Origin: Nilaparvata lugens | Taxonomy: Eukaryota; Arthropoda; Insecta; Hemiptera; Delphacidae | DNA: 64,000 nucleotides | Reading direction: 5' to 3' | Assembly (NCBI RefSeq): GCF_014356525.2 | Contig: NC_052514.1 | Coordinates: 2,801,169 to 2,865,168, forward strand | In this document: positions 56,550 to 64,000 of the stretch, one piece after another | How positions within the stretch are numbered: the stretch's first letter is position 1 | How the letters are laid out: every line of letters begins with the position of its first letter | Position numbers and translations under genes: made by a program | The notes under the pieces: generated by a model | Seen by the model: the letters and a program-made list of their open reading frames with translations, nothing else | What the model was told of the DNA's origin: nothing | Databases searched by the model: none

Positions 56550-57213
56550 GTACTCCACGTTATAATGGCAGTGAAGAAAGATGGGAGAAAAACGTTGCCG
56601 ACCCTCTGTCTTGTCAATGCCTTCTATGGACGGTAGCTGATACAGGTTTATTGATGTGATTTAACTGTTTATTCCCGTTTACAAAAATCAATTATATTTT
56701 ATTAAGCCAGAAATTATAGTTTTTTTTATGATTTCATAATGAATTCTCATAACAAGATTGAATATTTTGTTAATAAATTATATTTCTACATTGTTAGAAA
56801 ACAATCTGGCAACAGAGCGAAGCGAGAAAGAGATAGCGCAATCCGTTTTGTTGGATGATAGACAAGGATAGTAATACAATTGAATGAAAAAGACTAAGAA
56901 ATTGTCAAAAACCACAGATTTATTGATACTTAGAAAGACCGGTTTCGGTTATTACACCATTGTCAATCTATGATAAACTATAAAGTATAATAGAGTTTAT
57001 AGTTTATCAGAGATTGACAATGGTGTAATAACCGTAACCGGTCTTTCTGAGTATCAATAAATCTGTAGTTTTTGACAATTTCTTAGTCTTTTCCATCCAA
57101 TATGAATAATTACCACAATATCAACTACTCAACTACACAAAAAGTGAAAAAAAGGAAATAGTAATACAAATTGCTAATCAAACACAGCCATTATAACGTG
57201 GACCTCACTATAG
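56550..57213 (+). mobile_element. R1 MITE (subfamily a) split by element D
   Basis: Left part 56550-56880 (ACTCCACGTTATAATGGCAG to GACAAGGATAGTAATAC); right part about 57160-57213 (TGCTAATCAAACACAGCC to CGTGGACCTCACTATA). ATAGTAATACAA is present on both sides of the insertion. Confidence 0.9.
56885..57160 (-). mobile_element. Element D, copy 3, with target duplication
   Basis: Fold-back of CTAAGAAATTGTCAAAAACC and GACCGGTTTCGGTTATTACA against GTGTAATAACCGTAACCGG and TTTTGACAATTTCTTAGTC. The centre is AACTATAAAGTATAATAGAG. Flanked by a direct repeat of about 11-12 bp (ATAGTAATACAA), so this is a real insertion event. Confidence 0.88.
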
Positions 57214-57589
57214 AACAATAGTATTTTCCTCCACCTTCTGTCTAAAGTACTTACTTTACTCCCTGAAACCTAATACTAAAGTGTCACTTTTTCGCTCTCG
57301 GTAGTAAAAAACAGAAAAACTCCTTAGGGAGTAGAAGTGACTCCATTTAAATAACATTTGGAGCATCTCTATTTTGAAACTTACATTGTAATAGTTTAGA
57401 AGGTCTAAGCTCAGATGAGAAAGCATAATAGAGGTGTATGTCATTGAGTCAACTGAATTCAATACCACAACCAGAGATTTGATCAACTCATGAAATATAT
57501 GTTTGTATGATAATTATTATATTCTTAATATTAGTAGACGATAAAATTTATACAATTTTTAAAATATTTTATTCTATTCAAAATACCAG
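57214..57589. other. Non-coding spacer
   Basis: A 76-codon minus frame (57256-57486) shows no domain. AT-rich after 57490. Confidence 0.4.
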
Positions 57590-57960
57590 ACAACAAATAT
57601 TTTTGATCTGCAATTCAAATCTGAACCGCGTGATCTGGAGTCAGCCATTTTTGGTAGCTGCGCAGCTGATATAATTGTTACAACTTTTGCCGATAGATAG
57701 CGCAATCGGCAGTGCCAATCAGACGACCGGTTTTTAGGTTATGTTGTTAGGAATCATTGTCACCAATACGTACGTTATTAGAATGATTTTATTTGCAGTT
57801 TCTATAAAAAAATGTAGATGGAGGAAAAATGTTGTGTACATCACGAGCGAAAAATACTTTTTCTCCCTCAGGAAAATTGCTGCCCTCGGCTTCGCCTCGG
57901 GCTTCAAACTTTTTCCCACAGGGAGAAAAAGTCGTACTTTTCACTCTAGATATACAAATA
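57590..57960. repeat. Hairpin-bearing dispersed-type element (CCTCGGCTTCGCCTCGGG)
   Basis: ACGAGCGAAAAATACTTTTT then CCCTCGGCTTCGCCTCGGGC, ending with AGGGAGAAAAAGTCGTACTT. The outer arms (AAAATACTTTTTCTCCCT and AGGGAGAAAAAGTCGTACTT) pair around a GC-rich hairpin, the same plan as element E. Single copy here. Confidence 0.5.
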
Positions 57961-58037
57961 ACTGTTTATCATCACATTGTATCTATTCTACTTGTCAGAG
58001 CAATAAATTATACGCAAAGCTACTATACCTTTAATGA

Positions 58038-58112
58038 GTCAGTGGAAATGATAGGACGCAGAGTTGTCAATTCTCTGTTACCACTGCCTTCTATAGAAGA
58101 TAACAATATCTG
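58038..58112 (+). mobile_element. R1 MITE, short left-half fragment
   Basis: AGTTGTCAATTCTCTG and CCACTGCCTTCTATAGAAGA only. Confidence 0.7.
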
Positions 58113-58367
58113 AGATGCAAGTTATTCCGGTATAATGATAGGATTGTGACAATGATATTGAGATGATCATACTGTACTGTTTCCAGTAAATGATATCGTG
58201 ATGATTTGTGGTAATGTAACAAGAGTGTACCTTGAATGATAGTTATCTTCTCCCCCATAGAATCACAATCCTCAGCCACCATCAAATGCAATTTCAACTG
58301 ATCTGACTGAAATCACAAGTGATAACAATTATTGAATCTATTGCAAGAATTCAATGTACTTCTAAAC
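58113..58367. other. Non-coding spacer
   Basis: No feature recognised. Confidence 0.4.
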
Positions 58368-59464
58368 TATAGTGAGGTCCACGTTATAATGGCAGTGTTT
58401 GATTAGCAATGGTATTGCTATCCTTGTCTATCATTCAACACTACGGATAGCGCTATCTCTTTCTCGCTTTGCTCTGTTGCCAGATCGTCTTTCAACAATA
58501 TAGAATTAATAATTAAGTCACAAAATATTTCATCTCAATTGTGAAAATTCATTATGAAATTATTGGAAAATATAATGTCGTGCTTGATAAAATAATATAG
58601 GGGCATCGAGCTTCGCTCGTTATTCATTTATTGATAAACAGAGCACAATTCTTCAAAATGATTGGGAAAGGACAAACTGGCACAGCCCAAAACTGTTTCT
58701 TCCCCGAATTTTGATTTAAACACTATAAATGGTCCAAACAGTAGGTTATGTTTCATACACTTGAATTCAGGTCCAATTTTCAGTCAAAATATTTAAAAAT
58801 AGAAAAGTTCTAATTTAGATTGTTTACAAACCAAATTGAATAACAAAATAACACTCACTAATCACTTAAAACTGTAAAATAATGATTAACTTTGAATATT
58901 ATGATATACTCTAATTTAGAGTCATAAACCATGTCATGTCAACAAATCAGATTATTTTGATAGAGTCTATTAAAATTTCTATAATATAATATTTCTCGCG
59001 AGATACGGTAAGCTGTTTGAATGATTACACAGCTGATCTCCCACACACAGGCACACGCATCTTCTGTTATCCACAGACGACGAAATCTGTTCTTCCAAGG
59101 ATGAATTATCCTTTTCATGTCCTTCAGAAAGTTTTTCCAGGGATGAGACCTAGTGCAATCGAATCTTTATATTATACACCTACTATGTTCTGAATTTCGT
59201 GAGAATCGTTAGAGCAGTTTTCGAGATCCGTGAAATACAAACATATAAACATATAAACATCCAAACATCTAAACATATAAACAGAAATTGCTCGTTTAAT
59301 AGTATAGGATAATAATTGATTATTTTAAATAAGGATCAACAGTTCATATCACAGCAATAAACCTGTATCAGCTACCGTCTATAGAAGACATTGACAAGAC
59401 AGAGAATCGGCAACATTGCTCTCCTATCTTTCTCTACTGCCATTATAACGTGGACCTCACTATA
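58368..59464 (-). mobile_element. R1 MITE (subfamily a), reverse, split by the GAGCTTCGCTCGTT repeat
   Basis: Left part 58368-58600 (TATAGTGAGGTCCACGTTAT, GATAGCGCTATCTCTTTCTC); right part about 59311-59464 (TCAACAGTTCATATCACAGC to CGTGGACCTCACTATA). Confidence 0.92.
58600..59310 (+). repeat. GAGCTTCGCTCGTTATT repeat, copy 2, inside R1
   Basis: CATCGAGCTTCGCTCGTTAT, TTGATAAACAGAGCACAATT, a LINE-tail-like segment (GCACAGCCCAAAACTG), ATCCACAGACGACGAAATC, ATGAGACCTAGTGCAATCGA and ACATATAAAC units, ending CAGAAATTGCTCG. Same order as 20244-20935. Confidence 0.78.
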
Positions 59465-59819
59465 GAATGAAATTTCAAAATTGCATTCCAACCGACCTCA
59501 AATAGAAAAAAACAAGTGATAACAATTGAATAAAGTGCAAGAGATCATCATACTTGTGAACTAAAATGCAACAATGGGTGCAGTCGTCATCCTAGAATCA
59601 AGTGCAACAATTGAATGCAATCAAATGCACCGCAACTGCATTACATTGAACAGCTGCGTTCTTTATTTCACTTTGGTGAAGTAGAGGATGATAAACTAAA
59701 GATACAAAATCAAATCACACTTCTGTAGAATAAGTGGATACTTATCTCACATGACTTGAACTGAAGGCAAATTGTCTCACTTCTGTAAAATAGAGAATTA
59801 TCCCCTCCAGATACAGTTC
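59465..59819. other. Non-coding spacer
   Basis: No gene seen. AGTGCAACAATTG and AATGCAATCAAATGC words recur here and near 60055-60125, suggesting a local duplication. Confidence 0.4.
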
Positions 59820-59935
59820 TATGGTGAGGTCCAATGGCAGTGGAGAAAGACAGGGGAACAGTGTTACCGATTCTCTTCAATGCCACTGCCTCCTATAGAA
59901 GATAGCTGATACCAGTATATCAACTGTTCATTCCC
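59820..59935 (+). mobile_element. R1 MITE, left-end fragment (subfamily b)
   Basis: TATGGTGAGGTCCAATGGCA, AGGGGAACAGTGTTACCGAT and CACTGCCTCCTATAGAAG, then stops near TGTTCATTCCC. Confidence 0.85.
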
Positions 59936-60199
59936 ACTGTAGGTACATATTAGCATTCAAACTGGAGTCAAATTGGCTCACTTCTGTGAAATAGAGGATT
60001 ATCATCTCAAGATGTACTATTCTGAAATACTGAACGCAAATGATATACACACGATCCAATGCAGTGCAACTATAACAATTGAATCAAATAATGACATCGA
60101 AATGCAATCAAATGCAGCAACCAATTGGATGCACCAAGTTGCATTCGAAAAGTGCATAATAGAATGTCTGAGTCACGTATTTCACTACATTCTCAAGCT

Positions 60200-60935
60200 G
60201 TTCTATTATCACCTCTTAATCCAATTATCCTTCTCTTCGCTTCTCTCTCTCTTTTCTCTTGCAGCTTCTGTTTTTTTTCCTCTTTTCCAATTATTCTTCT
60301 ACTGTTCTCATCTCCCTCTATTCTATTATCATCTCTCTTTTTCCAATTATCCTCCTCTTCATCACTCTCTCTATCTCTCCTGCTGCTCCTGTTTTTTCTC
60401 TCTTCTTCCCACCTTCTTATTCTTCCACTATTCTTATACTTCTGTTCCTCTTTCTCTCTTCCTTTTATTCTTCCACTGTTCTCATCTTCTTATTTTCTAC
60501 TATCACCTCTCTTCTTTCAATTATCCTCCTTACCATCTCTTTCTATCTCTACTGCAGCTCTTGTTTTTTGTCTCTCCTTTCTACCTTCTTATTCTTCTAC
60601 TGTTCGTATACTTCTGTTCCTCTTTCTCTCTTCCACTGTTCTAATCTTCTTATTTTCTATTATCACCTCTCTCCTTTCAATTATCCTCCTATCCATCTCT
60701 CTCTATTTCTCCTGCAGCTCCTGTTTTTTCTCTCTCCTTTCTACCTTCTTATTCTACAACTGTTCTTATACTTTTGTTCCTCTTTCTCTCTTTCATTCAT
60801 TCTCCCACTGTTTCCATCCTTCTCTTTTCTATTATCACCTCTCTTCCTCCAACTATTCTCCTCTCCACCTCTTTCTAACTCTCCTCTCTCCACTCTTTCT
60901 CTCTCCTTTCTACCTATTTAATCTTCACTCTTCTT
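60200..60935 (+). repeat. Pyrimidine-rich minisatellite, period about 167 bp
   Basis: TATTCTTCTACTGTTCTCAT-type units start near 60296, 60464, 60631 and 60797, each followed by CTATTATCACCTCTCT and CTGCAGCTCCTGTTTTTTCT variants. Open frames up to 297 codons run through in all three phases because the plus strand is nearly all pyrimidine. The unit length is not a stable multiple of three, so I do not call a gene. Similar sequence resumes after the R1 copy (61377-61490). Confidence 0.85.
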
Positions 60936-60996
60936 ATCCCTTCATCATACTCCCTCTCATTTACCTCTACAATTCCTTTAGCACGATTGAAAACAC

Positions 60997-61376
60997 TATA
61001 GTGAGGTCCACGTTATAATGGCAGTGTTTGATTGGAAATGGTATTGCTATCCTTGTCTATAATTCAACAAAGCTGATAGCGCTATCTCTTTCTCGCTTTG
61101 CTCTTTGTCAGATCGTCTTCCAACAATATAGCATTAATAATTAATTAACAAAATATTTCATCTTAATTAAAAAAAAATCATCATGTAGTTATTGAAAAAC
61201 ATAATTTCTTGCTAAATAAAATATAACTGATTATTTAAAACGAGAATGAGCAGTTGAATATTACATCAATGAACCTGTATCAGCTACCGTCTATAGAAGG
61301 CAATGACAAGACAGAGGATCGGCAACGTTGTTCTCCTATCTTTTTCCACTGCCATTATAACGTGGACCTCACTATA
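60997..61376 (-). mobile_element. R1 MITE copy (subfamily a), reverse, complete
   Basis: TATAGTGAGGTCCACGTTAT and CGTGGACCTCACTATA are exact complements. Interior GGAAATGGTATTGCTATCC, TGATAGCGCTATCTC and GATCGGCAACGTTGTTCTCC. It is inserted in the pyrimidine-rich repeat. Confidence 0.95.
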
Positions 61377-61955
61377 GAGATTGACTCCTGTTTTCTTCCT
61401 TTCTACCTCCTCATTCTCCCACTGTAATATTATCCTTCCATCCTTCGTCCTTTCATTTATCCTTCAATTCCCTTCGGAAACACTAAAGATTGACCAATGA
61501 TTGAAAACAGTAGACTATAGGCTACATCCAATAACTATTGGACAATGATACCAAGGATAGTATATAGCTATATATACTATATAATATCATATAGTAAATA
61601 CCATATAATATGATCATATTCTATATACTATTCTTGCAATGTTACTGTCATTACTATTCATGCAATATGTTACTATTAGACATGTTTTCGATTTAGAATA
61701 TTGTGGGCTAAATTATTTTTCTCACACCTAAGCGATAAATTTCTCATCAGCTCCAATTGGTGGGTACATTATTACAATAATATAGTATTGAAATTATACC
61801 ATATTACAATGATACAGTATTACTATATTACTTGAAATAGAGTGATTTTGATTCCATATTATTCCACAGCATCCAGGTTCAAATTTATCACGTACTTCAA
61901 TATTCTCTGTATTCTAACAAGCCATCTGAATTATGCTGTATAGTGGAACATCATC
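61377..61955. other. Non-coding stretch
   Basis: The first 110 bp continue the pyrimidine-rich repeat; 61550-61630 is TATA/ATAT rich. No gene seen. Confidence 0.45.
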
Positions 61956-62109
61956 TATAGTGAAGTCCACGTTATAATGGCAGTGGAGAAAGATAGGAGA
62001 ACAACGTTGCCGATCCTCTGTCTTGTCAATGCCTTCTATAGACGGTAGCTGAAACAGTTTTATTGATGTAATATTAACTGTTCATTCTCGTTTTGAATAA
62101 TCAGTTGTA

Positions 62110-62943
62110 CAGAGTCAGTCATATGTATAGGAACACCTCAATAAATTGGAGACTGTTGTGGATATTAATACTGTAACTTAGTAAGTATAAAATAAGTAAA
62201 GTATAGTAAGTAGTAAGTATAGTATACCATAGAGAAACAATAGCATGAGTAGATATCCCATGGTATAGGGCGTTAATGTCGCCACTTTTACTGTTATCTC
62301 AACCCTATAGTCCACGTAGTTCTTTCCTGTGAAGCTTTATAAAGCTGGTCGTCTCTCTTATTGTGCCGTTCATACACTCTTACCCGGTCAAAACAGTAAA
62401 AATCGACAATAATCGACAGTAATCGGCTTGAGATAACAGTAAAAGTTGCGACATTAACGCCCTATACCATGAGATATCTACTTATGCTATTGTTTCTCTA
62501 TGAGTATACTTAGTAAGTATAGGATAAGTATAAAATGTTCTATGATACTTTCATCCAAAATGGCGGTCGATTGAACTTTATCAATCATTTCTTTAAAAAC
62601 TAAAACTTCAATTAGCCACCATTTAGGATAAAAGTATCATAGAACATTTTTATTGATGTCATCTTCCCCGTTTTGAAAAGGCCTTCAAAATGATGTACCA
62701 CGCAATAGGTGTTCACATTTTTAAAATATTCGAGTTACAACCCCTAAGTCACCCCCTTAAGTAACATATTCAATTAAAATATTCAAGTTACAACCCCTAA
62801 GTCACCCCCTTATGAGGGGTTGAAATTCAGTTATACGTCAAAAAGTAGAGTATTTGACCAATAATTCATCCTAGAAGTTACAGTATTATATACACAACAG
62901 TCTCCAATGTATTGATGGGTTCCCATACATATGACTCACTCTG
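62110..62943. mobile_element. Mariner-type MITE with TA target duplication
   Basis: Begins CAGAGTCAGTCATATGTATA and ends ACATATGACTCACTCTG, flanked by TA on each side (62108-62109 and 62944-62945), the usual Tc1/mariner signature. Terminal repeats extend about 70 bp (GGAGACTGTTGTG against CACAACAGTCTCC). It encloses an R2 copy, an inner inverted repeat (62528-62651, TTCTATGATACTTTCATCC) and a tandem duplication of CAACCCCTAAGTCACCCCCT (62741, 62792). No transposase. Confidence 0.87.
62229..62501. mobile_element. R2 MITE, complete copy nested in the mariner-type MITE
   Basis: CATAGAGAAACAATAGCATG and GTAGATATCCCATGGTATAG at the left; CTATACCATGAGATATCTAC and ATTGTTTCTCTATG at the right. AGTATA occurs on both flanks and may be the target duplication. 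Confidence 0.92.
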
Positions 62944-63171
62944 TATATTATTAAGCAAGAAATTATGTTTTTAATAATTTCACAATTAAGAAGAATAATT
63001 TTGTTAATTAAATATCAAATCTACATTGTTGAAAGTCGATCTGGCAACAGAGCAAAGCAAGAAAGAAATAGCACTATCCGCTTTGTTGAATGATAGACAA
63101 GGATAGCAATACCATTGCTAATCAAACAAATAACTTCATAAAACTGCCATTATAACGTGGACCTCACTATA

Positions 63172-64000
63172 TGAAGTTATTTGTTTCTATTGTTACTTAA
63201 AAGTTATCCAATATAGAAAGAATTTTGGAGTTCTCTATCAATAAATTTATCATGTAAGTTCATGAAAAAATAAATTCAATCTAATCTTCCATGTCAATAG
63301 CAATCATCTCACATCTAATTTATGTGTTATCCTATCAAACAAGCATACCAGTATTTTACTGAGAAAATATTTATCTAACACTATTTCTGACTGATTTATA
63401 ATATTGTTACATATTTCTCATTCCACTGCGACCTGAGTAAATCCACCATGATTCGAGTCGTAAAAACATAGAAATAAATCATAACTCCAATTCAAAATGC
63501 TGTAAAATATTCAGTATGCTCTCCCACATGTAATCCGATACATCAAACTTTGAAAAACAGGGACAAACTTTTGCAAATAAATCATGGTGGCAGTGGAGTA
63601 GATTATTTGTAAGCTACTGTAGTTTATGTATTTACCGGATGCAATTATTATTATCTACCTGGTAGGATTACTGCACAAGAGATAAATTCACATCTCAACT
63701 AATTCAACATGTATATGCTACAGTATTTACCATGATACTATACCTGTATTATCTTCAACTATAGTGATAATAGCTGAGTATTGTATCGTAGCTGAAATAC
63801 TGTAGTTATATAGATGTATCAGACAGGTTAGTATAACTATATTGGATCAACTATAGTTATATTAATTGAGTAGTTTAATCAGTTGACTATAACTATAGTT
63901 GGGGGTTTGTACCACCTGAAGCTGAGACAAGGAGATGGTAATCCTACTATATTGAGAGTATTGAGATCTGTATCTGAGATGTTAAATCTTCTCTATTCTC
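63172..64000. other. Non-coding stretch at the window end
   Basis: AT-rich with many ACTATAGTTATA words (63750-63900), including short palindromes such as ACTATAACTATAGTT. No gene seen. Confidence 0.45.

Larger units (their letters stand above)
61956..63171 (+). mobile_element. R1 MITE (subfamily a) split by a mariner-type MITE
   Basis: Left part 61956-62107 (TATAGTGAAGTCCACGTTAT to GTTTTGAATAATCAGT); right part 62946-63171 (TTATTAAGCAAGAAATTATG to CGTGGACCTCACTATA). Near the right end 15 bp (about 63125-63140) have been inserted that are the complement of the flank outside the element. Confidence 0.92.

Noticed and set aside
57734..58113. Frames of 61-97 codons near 57.8 kb
   Set aside because: They lie in a hairpin-bearing repeat, occur on both strands and match no protein family I know.

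Overview
This window looks like insect nuclear DNA, most likely from a hemipteran such as a planthopper. It is AT-rich, has no bacterial-style gene packing, and carries long GAA, GA and CA microsatellites, LINE fragments, nonautonomous Helitrons and many short terminal-inverted-repeat elements. The bHLH domain of its one clear gene is of insect Delilah type. The species call is an inference from repeat character and was not tested by a search. A 100-base run of N at 17422-17521 marks a scaffold gap.

Only one host protein-coding gene is supported: a Delilah-type (dei/taxi) bHLH transcription factor at about 44413-45068 on the plus strand. Its bHLH domain is intact. The open frame holding the bHLH has no upstream ATG. 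The best start codon, at 44413 with a strong Kozak context, lies in another reading frame and would join the bHLH frame through a one-base change at a C run near 44496-44498. The roughly 3 kb upstream contain decaying tandem repeats (41400-42300 and 43600-44410); the second array includes copies of the start-codon context.

Nearly everything else is repeat. The dominant family, called R1 here, is a roughly 330-390 bp MITE with about 30 bp terminal inverted repeats (TATAGTGAGGTCCACG... at one end, the complement at the other). I count about 30 copies or fragments in both orientations and two subfamilies, about 9 kb or 15% of the window by hand addition. Many copies are interrupted by other elements, so they act as target-site traps that reveal the limits of the younger insertions.

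Other families are: R2 (about 275 bp MITE, about six copies); three nonautonomous Helitrons of about 700 bp (14969, 52373, 54310); a mariner-type MITE at 62110-62943; several fold-back elements (11557, 23250, 30649, 33404, 53310, 55599); a hairpin-bearing element present twice (18580 and 31385); an element of about 550 bp present twice (35636 and 51123); and an element of about 950 bp with an internal CA tract (39690, with parts at 16965 and 131). LINE remnants include a reverse transcriptase fragment (1138-2725) and a C-terminal fragment (8183-8860), both on the minus strand.

By region: 1-9 kb, LINE remnants, R1 and R2; 9-16 kb, GA/GAA tracts, a 0.9 kb tandem duplication, a near-perfect 223 bp palindrome and Helitron 1; 16-31 kb, R1 copies mixed with long microsatellites; 31-41 kb, deeply nested elements; 41-45 kb, dei and its leader; 45-64 kb, R1, R2, Helitrons 2 and 3 and a pyrimidine-rich minisatellite. 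Most long open frames in the window are products of purine- or pyrimidine-only repeats and are not genes.
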